A DNA stretch of 49,624 nt from Sphingobacterium sp. T2. Lineage in GTDB: Bacteria > Bacteroidota > Bacteroidia > Sphingobacteriales > Sphingobacteriaceae. The notes below the pieces were generated by a model, which had not been told where the DNA came from, ran no database searches, and saw nothing but the letters and a program-made list of their open reading frames with translations. Position numbers and translations under genes: made by a program. The DNA lies in NCBI RefSeq assembly GCF_000814685.1, contig NZ_JXAC01000011.1:1-49624 (forward strand), in the 5' to 3' direction. Position 1 is the first letter of the stretch; every line of letters begins with the position of its first letter. Below are positions 1 to 8,381 of this stretch, in pieces.

Positions 1-1188
1 GACAAACGGACATATTGCTGGATCTGCCGTTTGTCCTTGTCAGGATTACGGTAGGCCGATAGTATTTTTCCGTAAGACGGGATGCTACGATACCTATAAC
101 GCCCTTATGCCAGTCGGCCTTATAAAGCACCGTCGATTTGCGGGAAAGGTTCTGATGGGAGGATTCTATAATCTGCAAGGCCTCCTTCGTGATGGTAAGA
201 TCAAGATCTTTACGTTGGTTGTTCTGATCGTCTACGGCCGAAGAGTAGTTCTTTGCTTCTTCTTCTGATTTGGAAAGGAGAAGGTGTACTGCGTCTTTAG
301 CGTGCTCTATTCTTCCTGCGGCATTGATGCGTGGTCCTATCTGGAATACTATGTCATTGACGCTGAAGTTTTTTGATTTTTGGGAAGATAAATCAATCAA
401 CGCTTTAAGACCTATACAAGGATTATTGTTCAGTTTCTTTAATCCAAAGTACGTTAAGGTTCTGTTTTCTCCTGTGATAGGGACAATATCGGAAGCTATA
501 CTTACGGCTACCAAGTCCAGATATTGGTAAGCCACCTCCATATTCATATTGTTTTTCAGGATGAAGGCTTGAATAATTTTAAACCCTATACCACATCCGG
601 AGAGTTCTTTGTAAGGATAATTGCAGTCCGGTCTTTTAGGGTCAAGGACAGCCACGGCTTTAGGTATGGAGTCTCCGGGCAGGTGATGGTCTCCTATGAT
701 AAAGTCTATGCCCTTACTGTTGGCGTATTCTATTTTATCTATGGCTTTGATGCCACAGTCCAAGGCGATGACAAGTGTAAAAGCCTTTGGCAGCAGCATA
801 GTCAATACCTTGTGTAGAAATGCCATAACCTTCCGCGTAGCGGTCCGGAATATAAAATTCAATGCCGGAGTGGAAAGCACGAAAAAAACTATAAAACGAC
901 AGATACTGCTGTGGTGCCATCTACGTCATAATCTCCGTAGATGAGTATTTTTTCTTTGTTGCCGATAGCTTTTTCGATGCGGGATATGGCGATGTCCATA
1001 TCCTTCATGAGGAAAGGGTTGTGCAGATGCTCCAAAGAAGGTCTGAAAAATTGTTTTGCCTGATCAAAGGTTTCAATCTGGCGGCTCACCAAAAGATTTG
1101 CAACAATGTCATTTACACCTAATTCCGCCTTCAAACGCTCTACTTTGTCGCTATTATTTTTTGGTTTTAGGACCCACCTTTTTTGCAT
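1..1188 (-). CDS. recJ: Single-stranded-DNA-specific exonuclease RecJ, N-terminal two thirds, frameshifted
   Basis: RecJ degrades single-stranded DNA 5'->3' in recombination and repair. The start is the ATG at 1188, giving MQKRWVLKPK, a typical RecJ beginning. Reading leftwards, the DHH-family motif IYGDYDVDGTTAVS appears near 930, then YIPDRYAEGYGISTQGIDYA near 820 and a GDHH motif near 670. The gene runs off the left edge, so the C-terminus is missing. Two frameshifts break it: in the A4 run at 893-896 and in the A4 run near 778-781. Removing one base at each site restores SVVYSFFRAF and AAAKGFTLVIALDCGIKAID, both good RecJ sequence. These look like sequencing insertions rather than real mutations. 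Identification is secure; the frameshift interpretation is inference. Confidence 0.93.
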
Positions 1189-1304
1189 ATCTTTGCACAA
1201 TATTTGTATGTAAATATACATTTTATAGGTGTAGTAACCTAATACTCTCAATCGATAATTAGTTAGGTCTTTTCTAACTATCATATTTACAATTATTTAA
1301 AAGA

Positions 1305-2091
1305 ATGATTCAAGTCATACTCTTTATTTGAAGGTTCCTTTTCCGTTGATGCATCAAAAAAATTTGTTCCTTTTGATCCTAAGGTGGATGATCCGAAAAG
1401 CCGACCTGGGTCGCTCTTTGTTCATGTGCATCCATTTTTGATAGAGTCGAGTAACGGATTGATACTATGTGATGCAGGATTGGGTTTTCGTACGGAAAAC
1501 GACGAATTGTTAATACACCATAATATTCGTAAATTGGGATATGAGCCTGAGGATGTGAAATATGTGCTTATGTCGCATCTTCATAAAGATCATACGGGAG
1601 GACTGGTGGATTTCAAAAACGGAGTAGGGCGAATAGCGTTTCCAGAGGCTGAATATGTTATTCAGCGTGGTGAGTGGGAAAATGCCTATGCGTCAGATTC
1701 TCCGTCCTATAGGACGGAAGTTTTTGATGTCATTCAGCGTAGCGGCAATTTGAATTTGGTGGAAGGTGACGGCATGGTGAATTATGAGATCAGATATGAA
1801 CTTAACGGCGGACATACCGAATTTCATCAGGCCTTCCATATTGAGACGGGAGGAGAGCATTTCTTCTTCGGTGGAGATGTGTTGCCGGAGCCGGAGGAGC
1901 TGTTCAAAAATTTTATTGCTAAGTACGATTTTGATGGGCGTGCTTCTCGTGACAAACGTAAGGAGTATTGGAAGCAAGGGGCTCCGGAGGGCTGGATATA
2001 CCTATTCTACCATGGAAAGTCATTGGCTATGGGGAAGCCAAAATTGAAAGAAGATGGTTCTTACATGTTGGTGGACCCTAACGAAGAATAG
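1305..2091 (+). CDS. MBL-fold metallo-hydrolase (lactonase/glyoxalase II-like)
   Basis: This is a metallo-beta-lactamase-fold hydrolase of about 261 residues that should bind two metal ions. The signature SHLHKDHTGG (HxHxDH) lies at about 1573-1602, followed by the expected GGHTEFH, FFFGGDVLPEP and a late His (FYHGKS). An open frame begins only at the GTG at 1384, but the same frame extends upstream in coding sequence (LFEGSFSVDASKKF) to about 1315. Dropping one base near 1316-1317 joins it to the ATG at 1305 and gives MIQVYSLFEGSFSVD, so I place the start at 1305 with one inserted base. The substrate cannot be told; lactones or thioesters are typical. It is transcribed divergently from recJ. 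Confidence 0.85.
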
Positions 2092-2149
2092 TCGACTTTT
2101 ACTAAATTAGAGGTAATCAAAATTTAGATATAAACTAATATATATTGCT

Positions 2150-2629
2150 ATGTCAGTAGTTCGAGAAAGTGATCTTATTGGTATTGGCAAGAAGTTTCAG
2201 ATAGAAACGGATGCCGGAGACAATATGGTCGTGGTGATTCATGATGACGGTCGTCGTGAATTATACCGTCATGATGAAGAAGATAATGAAACGCGTTGTG
2301 TGATGACATTATCGGACGAAGAATCCCGTCAGCTGGCAGGGATAATAGGAGGCCTATCTTATAAGCCTAAGGCTTTGGAGACTATAGAGGTAGCCTTGGA
2401 CGACCTTCGAATAGAATGGTTTAAAGTAGGGCCTTCAAGTGACGGGGTAAACAAAAGTATAGGTGAGCTTAACGTGCGTCAAAAGACGGGAGCATCCATC
2501 ATTGCTGCGATCAAAGACAAAGAAACCAAAATAAATCCTGGACCGGATTATGTCATCGAACCGGGAGATACACTTGTCATTGCAGGAAAAGCCAAACATA
2601 TTAAGTTGCTGAAAGAGTTATTAGTTTAA
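2150..2629 (+). CDS. khtT: KhtT-like regulatory subunit of a K+(cation)/H+ antiporter, TrkA-C (RCK_C) domain
   Basis: The protein is 159 residues, cytosolic and soluble. Its C-terminal 80 residues form a TrkA-C (RCK_C) domain: ELNVRQKTGASIIAAI, then PGPDYVIEPGDTLVIAG, ending in a short helix. The N-terminal half resembles KhtT/YhaT of Bacillus, whose TrkA-C domain senses nucleotides and controls the KhtU antiporter. It lies 9 bp upstream of a CPA2 antiporter gene, the same arrangement as khtTU. Family membership is clear. The transported ion (K+ or Na+) and the ligand are inferred from Bacillus. Confidence 0.85.
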   Translation: MSVVRESDLIGIGKKFQIETDAGDNMVVVIHDDGRRELYRHDEEDNETRCVMTLSDEESRQLAGIIGGLSYKPKALETIEVALDDLRIEWFKVGPSSDGVNKSIGELNVRQKTGASIIAAIKDKETKINPGPDYVIEPGDTLVIAGKAKHIKLLKELLV

Positions 2630-2638
2630 TACGTATTT

Positions 2639-3949
2639 ATGTCGCATATCATAATTTTAGAAATAGGAATAGCTGTTTTCTTAGTTGCGTTGGTGGGGCT
2701 GTTGGCAAACAGACTTCGCTTTTCTGTTATTCCCTTTTTTATAATTATAGGTATGATATTGGGCAATAAGGAATACCCTTCTTTTGTTGCTGATTTTCTT
2801 GCATACGTCAATAATCCGGATATTACCTCGTGGGTGGATAAGGTGTGGGTTTTTTTTACTTTTTCAGAGAGCAAGCCTTTTATAGACTTTATGGGGCGGC
2901 TGGGGGTCCTGTTTCTTCTTTTTTATTTGGGGTTGGAGTTCTCTGTTAGCCGTCTACTTAAATCTGGGAAGTCTATAGTCACGGGAGGGACTTTATATGT
3001 CTTTCTTAATTTTGTTTCCGGCTTGTTGATAGGGTGGTTGATGAATCTTCCATTCAAAGAGATGATGGTGCTCTGCGGTTTGATGACAAGTTCATCTACA
3101 GCTATTGTGGCCAAGGTGCTGACAGACTTGAAGCGTACGGCGAATCCCGAGACGGAGGTCATCATGGGCATGATCATGTTCGACGATTTGTTTATTGCGA
3201 TGCATATTTCCTTCCTTTCCGGATTGATATTGACGGGGGGAACTTCCTTTTGGTCTGTGTTGGGCACCTCCCTCTTGGCTTTGGGTTTTATTCTTGCCTT
3301 TCTTATTTTCGGACGCAAGTTGGTTCCTTCCATAGATAAGATTCTTCACGACAAGTCTTCAGAACTTTTTATTCTTATTATCTTCAGTCTGTTGTTTGTG
3401 ATTGCCGGCTTTTCGGAGACCATACATGTGGCGGAAGCTATAGGGGCACTGATGGCAGGGCTTGTCTTTGCGGACTCCAAATATCTTAAGAAGATAGAAA
3501 GCATGGTATTGCCATATAAGGACTTCTTCGGAGCTATGTTTTTCTTCAGCTTTGGCCTTTCAATAGATATCTATTCGTTGGGAGGAGCTGTGGGATGGGG
3601 TGCTTTAGCGGCATTTGTCACCGTACTGGGTAATATTGCCTCCGGCTATTTTGCGACGTATTTTTCTAAACTTAAGCCGCGTAGCTCCTTTGATATAGGC
3701 TTTACCTTATCTGCTAGAGGAGAGTTTTCTATCATTATGGCCAATATCGGCAAGGCGGGAGGACTATTACCGGTGCTTCAATCCTTTGTGGTGGTATATG
3801 TTCTTCTTTTATCTGTTATTTCCCCATTATTGACCAAGGAGTCGCGAAATATATGGAACGCTCTTTTTGGGAAGGAGCAGAAAGCTTCCAAAGCTCGAAA
3901 GACTTTAGAGGAGCTGGAAGCTTCTGTGCAGGAAAAGGAACTAGAGTAG
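2639..3949 (+). CDS. khtU: KhtU-like cation:proton antiporter, CPA2 family
   Basis: This is a 436-residue integral membrane protein with about 12 hydrophobic segments and the Na+/H+ exchanger fold of the CPA2 family. It starts at ATG 2639, right after khtT. Visible family signatures are FLLFYLGLEFS, LMTSSSTAIVAKVL, DDLFIAMHISFLSG and ARGEFSIIMANIG. Unlike KefB/KefC it has no C-terminal RCK_N domain, which fits regulation by the separate KhtT subunit. The last about 35 residues are a charged cytosolic tail (EELEASVQEKELE). Its 3' end overlaps the convergent DUF59 gene by 9 bp. Likely role: K+/H+ or cation/H+ exchange for pH and ion homeostasis. Confidence 0.88.
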   Translation: MSHIIILEIGIAVFLVALVGLLANRLRFSVIPFFIIIGMILGNKEYPSFVADFLAYVNNPDITSWVDKVWVFFTFSESKPFIDFMGRLGVLFLLFYLGLEFSVSRLLKSGKSIVTGGTLYVFLNFVSGLLIGWLMNLPFKEMMVLCGLMTSSSTAIVAKVLTDLKRTANPETEVIMGMIMFDDLFIAMHISFLSGLILTGGTSFWSVLGTSLLALGFILAFLIFGRKLVPSIDKILHDKSSELFILIIFSLLFVIAGFSETIHVAEAIGALMAGLVFADSKYLKKIESMVLPYKDFFGAMFFFSFGLSIDIYSLGGAVGWGALAAFVTVLGNIASGYFATYFSKLKPRSSFDIGFTLSARGEFSIIMANIGKAGGLLPVLQSFVVVYVLLLSVISPLLTKESRNIWNALFGKEQKASKARKTLEELEASVQEKELE

Positions 3950-4273
3950 TCCTAGTTCCAGCTTAGCTTCTTCACTCATCATATCCTTAGTCCATGGTGG
4001 ATCGAATGTTAGTTCCACCAATGCTTCCGTTACGCCGGGGATAGCGGCTACCTTACGTTGTACTTCGTCGATGATGTCTCCGGCAACAGGGCATCCGGGA
4101 GCAGTTAAGGTCATCACCACTTTGGCAATTCCTCCTTCTTTGGTGATGATTTCGTATACCAATCCCAAATCTAGGATATTAGCAGGTCTAAGTTCCGGAT
4201 CGTAAACTGTCGCTAGTACTTCTTTGATTTGGGGAGCTAACCCCAATGGGTCCATTATTATGATGCTATTCAT
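3941..4273 (-). CDS. DUF59 / MIP18-family Fe-S cluster assembly protein (SufT/PaaD-like)
   Basis: This 110-residue protein is a single DUF59 (MIP18-like) domain. Family marks are VYDPELRPANILDLGLVYEI at the start and LTAPGCPVAGDIIDEV with the conserved Cys, then ELTFDPPWTKDMMSEEAKLELG. Such proteins take part in Fe-S cluster maturation and in Bacteroidota are often annotated as metal-sulfur cluster biosynthetic enzymes. The start may be ATG 4273 or the ATG at 4255 (MDPLG). It follows the GT4 gene by 11 bp on the same strand, so the two are probably cotranscribed. It overlaps khtU tail to tail by 9 bp. Confidence 0.85.
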   Translation of the reverse strand: MNSIIIMDPLGLAPQIKEVLATVYDPELRPANILDLGLVYEIITKEGGIAKVVMTLTAPGCPVAGDIIDEVQRKVAAIPGVTEALVELTFDPPWTKDMMSEEAKLELGLL

Positions 4274-4284
4274 AGTATTCGTTT

Positions 4285-5450
4285 TTATGCTGATGCTATA
4301 ATTTCTTTATAAACCTGGATAAGCTGTTGAACGTTTTTGTCCAGAGTGTACTTCTCCTCGTACTCCTTAAGACAATTATCGCTCATAAATTGTTTTTCTT
4401 CTTTGTCCAGAAGGGCGAACTGTTTCACTTTTTCACCTAGGTCTTTCGGGTTGTTGGCTTCAACATGCAAACCTGTTTTGCCGTTGATGACTATTTCGCT
4501 TAATACGCCTAGATTGCTGGCTAGAACCGGTGTTCCCAAGGCATAGGCTTCCAATAGTGTCATCGGCATACCTTCAAGACAGATGGAAGGAACGATGAGC
4601 GCTTGACATGATGCTAGGGCAGAGGCCAAAACCTCTTTGGGTTGAAAACCTTTATAGATGATGTTGTGGTGTTGTTTGGATGCTAGCTCTACCGCTGCTC
4701 GTAGCGGTCCATCGCCATAGATGACCAGCCGCTGTTGACTGTACGTCTTGAAAGCCTCCAGCAGAGATTCCACACCTTTTTCCTGCGACAACCTGCCTAT
4801 GTAGAGAAAAAAATCTTCCCGAGGGGTTAATGCAGCGGAAGAAGGTTTTTCTACCGCTATTCGTTTTTACAGTTATTCGCACTTCTTTGAATGTTTTTTG
4901 GAGATCTGAGAATCAGGCTTTTCATAAACTGTGAGAATACCAGATAGCGGTCTACCATCTTCCACGTATTTAGTTTATGGTGGATATAATAGGTCCACGC
5001 TGTCCAGAATGTTTTTAGCAGAGAGTTATCCAATGACTTTTGCCATACAGACTTCCACGGAAATACCCTCTCTATAGTATCCAAAAAGACTTTATTGCGC
5101 ACAAATAAGGTTGCGGAAGGGTCCAAAAGTCGATGGTTGTGTAAGGTCTGTATGGTTTTAAAACCAGCCTTATGCAGGTGACGTATAGCCAAGGGGCCTA
5201 TAGCATAATGTAGGTTATGAAAGTGTACGATATCAGCTCCACATTCTTTGGCTTTCCGAACAATCTTGCGTGCAGCAAAGGGGTTCCAAGGATATAATGC
5301 AAACTGAAGTAGCCCTGCAAAACCTTTCCTGTTTTGGAAGGTTAGGGTTTCTATCGGCATTATCTGTTGGAGGGCTTCCACTTCTTGACGAAAGACTACA
5401 TCTTCACCGCCTTTATGCTGATAGTAATTATGGACTACTAGTATTCGCAT
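4285..5450 (-). CDS. GT4 family glycosyltransferase, two frameshifts
   Basis: Rebuilt, this is a GT-B fold retaining glycosyltransferase of about 388 residues. The start at 5450 gives MRILVVHNYYQHKGGEDVVF, a common GT4 opening with the glycine-rich loop. The C-terminal half has YIGRLSQEKGVESLLEAF, the donor-binding PSICLEGMPMTLLEAYALGTPV (EX7E-type) and a final helix. Two frameshifts separate the parts, in the T6 run near 4891-4896 and in the T5 run near 4864-4868. Removing one base at each gives SPKTFKEVRITVKRIAVEKPSSA, joining the two halves. It is divergent from the polyprenyl synthase gene. Acceptor and donor are unknown; cell-surface polysaccharide or LPS assembly is likely. Confidence 0.82.
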
Positions 5451-5560
5451 GCATGGTAATTTGTACAAATATAATACTAATACTAGAGGCAATTTGCAAG
5501 GAAATGTAAAAGCGTTAAAAAATATATGTGTATCTTCGTATGGTTATTCTAATATCAGAT

Positions 5561-6538
5561 ATGTTTGGAAATCCGTATTATGCTGAGAAGATCAGCCATG
5601 CTTTAGCAAATCTCAATCTTCCTGAGTCACCGACAAACTTATACGAACCTATAGAGTACATCTTATCGCTTTCCGGAAAGAGAATACGTCCGCAGTTGGT
5701 GTTTATGGGGGCTAGCTTGTTTGGATATAAGGAGCTGGATGACGTACTTCCAGCCTCTATTGCGGTGGAATATTTCCACAACTTTTCGTTGATGCACGAT
5801 GATATCATGGATAAGGCTCCACTGCGTAGAGGTAAGCAGACTGTTCATCAAAAGTGGGATGACAATACGGCTATCCTATCGGGGGATGCCTTGCTGGTGA
5901 AGTCTTATGAGGAATTGTCCAAGTGCCCTTCGAAAAGTGTTCCGGCCCTGTTGAAGACCTTTAACCGTGTAGCACTGGAAGTGTGTGAGGGACAGCAGCA
6001 TGATATGGATTTTGAGCAGCGTAAGGATGTTTCGCAAGACGAGTATATAGAGATGATACGCCTGAAAACATCCGTATTGCTGGGGGGAGCTTTAGAGATG
6101 GGCGCGATTATCGCGGAAGCGGATGTGGATAACATTCAACGTCTGTATGATTTTGGTGAAAATCTAGGCATAGCTTTTCAACTGCAGGACGATATCTTGG
6201 ATACTTTCGGAGATCCTGAAACCTTCGGAAAACAAGTGGGAGGCGATATTATTGCTAATAAGAAAACCATTTTGCATATTCTCCTGAAGAGAGCGCTTAC
6301 GGAAGGGGATAAAACAGAATTTGACGCCATTCTACAGCTAAACGGTCAGGATAGTGTAGAAAAGGTAAGGCGTATGAAAAAATTATACGACAAGTATAAA
6401 ATATTTGAGCAGGCTAATACGTTAAAGGAAGAGTATTCAAGCAAAGCTTTGAAAAACCTAGACAGCATTTCGGTCCCTCGTGAAAATAAAGAGGATTTAT
6501 ACGTTTTAGCAGACAACTTATTGCACCGCACCAAATAA
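5561..6538 (+). CDS. Polyprenyl diphosphate synthase (trans-isoprenyl diphosphate synthase)
   Basis: This enzyme condenses isopentenyl diphosphate onto allylic diphosphates to make a polyprenyl chain for menaquinone or lipid carriers. Both Asp-rich motifs are present: DDIMD at about 5796-5810 and DDILD at about 6186-6200. Flanking conserved pieces are SGKRIRPQLV, APLRRGKQTVHQKW and the Lys in GKQVGGDIIANKKT. The frame is open from a GTG at 5528 with ATGs at 5540 and 5561. I prefer 5561 (MFGNPYYAEKI), because a TAnnTTTG-like box (TATCTTCG, 5529-5536) overlaps the earlier starts. The length, about 325 residues, is normal. Chain length cannot be read by eye. Confidence 0.9.
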   Translation: MFGNPYYAEKISHALANLNLPESPTNLYEPIEYILSLSGKRIRPQLVFMGASLFGYKELDDVLPASIAVEYFHNFSLMHDDIMDKAPLRRGKQTVHQKWDDNTAILSGDALLVKSYEELSKCPSKSVPALLKTFNRVALEVCEGQQHDMDFEQRKDVSQDEYIEMIRLKTSVLLGGALEMGAIIAEADVDNIQRLYDFGENLGIAFQLQDDILDTFGDPETFGKQVGGDIIANKKTILHILLKRALTEGDKTEFDAILQLNGQDSVEKVRRMKKLYDKYKIFEQANTLKEEYSSKALKNLDSISVPRENKEDLYVLADNLLHRTK

Positions 6539-6540
6539 TT

Positions 6541-6571
6541 TTGTGTGAATCATAAAAAAGTCTTATATTTT
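6541..6571 (+). promoter_or_regulatory. Candidate Bacteroidota promoter for the nitrilase gene
   Basis: TTG at 6541-6543 and TATATTTT at 6564-6571, separated by 20 bp, approach the Bacteroidota consensus TTG-N19-TAnnTTTG with one mismatch in the -7 box. Transcription would begin near 6578, about 37 bp before the ATG at 6615. Sequence match only. Confidence 0.45.
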
Positions 6572-6614
6572 TAAAGTATTTGTAATAAACATTTTGTATA
6601 AGGAAAGTTACTTG

Positions 6615-7391
6615 ATGGAGCCTATTAAAATAACAATATTTCAAGCTTACCTATTCTGGGAAAACGTAGAGAAGAATCTTCAAAATCTAAGTTTGAGATT
6701 ATCCGCTTTACGTGAGAAAACAGATTTAATCCTCCTTCCTGAAATGTTTAATACAGGATTTACGACCAATGTGGAGAAATGTGCTGAGGCTATGGACGGC
6801 ATGACTATGCGCTGGTTGTACAATACGGCTAAAACTTTTGACTGTGTTGTAGCAGGCTCCTTAATCATTAAAGAGAACGACCAATACTTTAACCGCTTTG
6901 TGTGGATGTCGGCCGATGGTAGCTATGTGTATTATGACAAGAGACATCTCTTTGCCTTGGCACAAGAGGACAAAGATTTTACCCCCGGCAATTCACGTAT
7001 CATTTTCGAGCTGAAAGGGTGGAAGATATGTCCAATGATATGCTATGATTTACGTTTTCCGGTATGGTCCCGCAATGTGGAGAATGGTTATGATCTCTTG
7101 GTATATATCGCTAGTTGGCCGGATAAGCGTTCAGCACATTGGAGAGCTTTGATTCCGGCAAGGGCAATAGAAAACCAAGCTTATGTGATAGGTGTAAACC
7201 GCGTAGGACACGACGGCAACGAAGTGTACTATTCGGGCGGTTCGATGTGTATTTCTCCTCTGGGAGATGTGGTATATTATAAGCCGGAAGATGAGGACCT
7301 TTATACCTTCACCTTAAATCCTAAGGATCTCACTAAAGCGAGAGAGCAGTTCCCTTTCCTTAAGGATGCTGATAAATTCTCATTACTGTAG
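6615..7391 (+). CDS. Carbon-nitrogen hydrolase, omega-amidase (YafV/Nit2-like)
   Basis: The protein is a 258-residue nitrilase-superfamily amidase with the complete Glu-Lys-Cys triad: E43 in LLPEMF, K109 in YDKRHLF and C143 in ICYDLRFPVW. The GFTTNVEKCAEAMDG and YDKRHLFALAQEDKDFTPG segments match the omega-amidase (YafV) branch. That branch hydrolyses alpha-ketoglutaramate or alpha-ketosuccinamate in methionine salvage and glutamine transamination. The start is ATG 6615; the frame extends to a TTG at 6594 but MEPIKITIFQ is the usual N-terminus. It is a cytosolic single gene, convergent with the small membrane protein gene downstream. Confidence 0.85.
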   Translation: MEPIKITIFQAYLFWENVEKNLQNLSLRLSALREKTDLILLPEMFNTGFTTNVEKCAEAMDGMTMRWLYNTAKTFDCVVAGSLIIKENDQYFNRFVWMSADGSYVYYDKRHLFALAQEDKDFTPGNSRIIFELKGWKICPMICYDLRFPVWSRNVENGYDLLVYIASWPDKRSAHWRALIPARAIENQAYVIGVNRVGHDGNEVYYSGGSMCISPLGDVVYYKPEDEDLYTFTLNPKDLTKAREQFPFLKDADKFSLL

Positions 7392-7398
7392 GAAAATC

Positions 7399-7804
7399 TT
7401 ACTGGTAAGGTCTTTCTAATATAGCAGACTGTATTATTGCTGTACGTAAGTCGAATATTTTCTCCTTTTCTACAGTTTCCTTTTGGGCTTGCTGCGCTTT
7501 ATGTAGCTTGATGGTCTTTTCTTTTTCCTTCAATTCTCTACTGCGCTTCAGTGCCAATACCTCTTCGGGCATAGACTCTTCGATCAGAGCGGTTTTCTCC
7601 AATTTGGTATAGACAGACTTTTCCACTATTTGGGGGAGCTGGTTTGAGCTCAGGCTGTGATTGTGGGAGTGGTGAAGACTTAGGGCGGACAGGCCTTTGT
7701 TGGGACATTCTCCTTTTGGCTTTTTCCTGTTCTTTCTGATAATTTCTAGAAACATTTATGACAAAAGCTATTACAAAAAAGATTATGACCCAATAGTTTT
7801 CCAT
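7399..7804 (-). CDS. Small membrane-anchored charged protein, unknown function, frameshifted
   Basis: I do not recognise this family. Two overlapping frames join into one protein of about 134 residues: MENYWVIIFFVIAFVINVSRNY provides a single N-terminal transmembrane helix, then comes a Lys/Arg/Pro/Gln-rich linker, then a highly charged helical tail (LALKRSRELKEKEKTIKLHK). The join lies between about 7590 and 7640, probably at the G5 run at 7632-7636. Topology suggests a short membrane anchor with a cytosolic coiled tail. It is convergent with the nitrilase gene (7 bp gap) and divergent from marR. That one helix plus charged tail is preserved across the frameshift supports a real gene. Confidence 0.55.
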
Positions 7805-7902
7805 AATTTAAATATACGCATTATATACAATTTTTATAAAAAATTTGTATTATTAAAATAATCTTGCTTAATTGCATAAACAACCTAAATTATAAGCTAA
7901 TC

Positions 7903-8343
7903 ATGAACGAAACACTAGTTTTATCGGAAGAATTTTATTCTTTCTTGACGGGGAAAGTTTCGACTGCAATCTCAAGGAGATTACAGCGTAATCTGAAAGC
8001 GGCTAAGTTGAACATTACTGCCGAGCAATGGACTATATTATATCATTTGTGGAGAGAGGAAGGCTTGACGCAGCAGGAACTTGCTAATCTGACCTATAGA
8101 GATAAACCTAGTATTACGCGATTGATTAACAATTTGGAGAAAATGTCTTTAGTAATCCGTGTCAACGATAAGAAAGATCGTCGTTCTAATCTTATATATC
8201 TTACTAAGGAGGGGCGTCGCTTGAAGGAGGAGGGCATGCGGCAGTCCGCCTTGACATTGAAAGAAGCTACGGAAGGTCTGGATTTGCAGGAGTTACAGGC
8301 CGCGCAACGTATCTTGGATAAAGTTTTTCATAATATAAAATAA
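7903..8343 (+). CDS. MarR-family transcriptional regulator
   Basis: This is a 146-residue winged-helix regulator. The helix-turn-helix core reads LTQQELANLTYRDKPSITRLINNLEKMSLVIRV, followed by the wing NDKKDRRSNLIYLTKEGRRLKEE, the DxRDRR-type signature of MarR proteins. The N-terminal and C-terminal helices that form the dimer interface are present. The frame opens at 7864, but ATG 7903 (MNETLVLSEEF) is the better start. It ends just before a strong hairpin terminator. The target is unknown: the gene downstream is on the opposite strand, and no clear palindromic operator was seen next to its promoter region. Confidence 0.85.
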   Translation: MNETLVLSEEFYSFLTGKVSTAISRRLQRNLKAAKLNITAEQWTILYHLWREEGLTQQELANLTYRDKPSITRLINNLEKMSLVIRVNDKKDRRSNLIYLTKEGRRLKEEGMRQSALTLKEATEGLDLQELQAAQRILDKVFHNIK

Positions 8344-8370
8344 AAAGGTCAACTTTCGTCGACCTTTTTT
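8342..8370. terminator. Bidirectional intrinsic terminator between marR and the GltB-like gene
   Basis: A perfect stem AAAAAGGTC (8342-8350) / GACCTTTTT (8361-8369) with a 10-nt loop sits between the convergent marR and FMN-protein genes. Both strands end in a T run, so it can serve both transcripts. Confidence 0.85.
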
Positions 8371-8381
8371 TGTTACCCTAA

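Noticed and set aside
1188-1195. TATCTTTG box on plus strand, possible promoter for the MBL gene
   Set aside because: It lies within the recJ start codon region with a 24-bp spacer to the nearest TTG.
2626-3349. Long minus-strand frames opposite khtU
   Set aside because: They are shadows of the antiporter gene: no family resemblance, low-complexity composition and no start context.
5466-5473. TATATTTG box on minus strand upstream of the GT4 gene at 5450
   Set aside because: TTG partners stand at 16 or 23 bp, not 19; kept only as a weak possibility.
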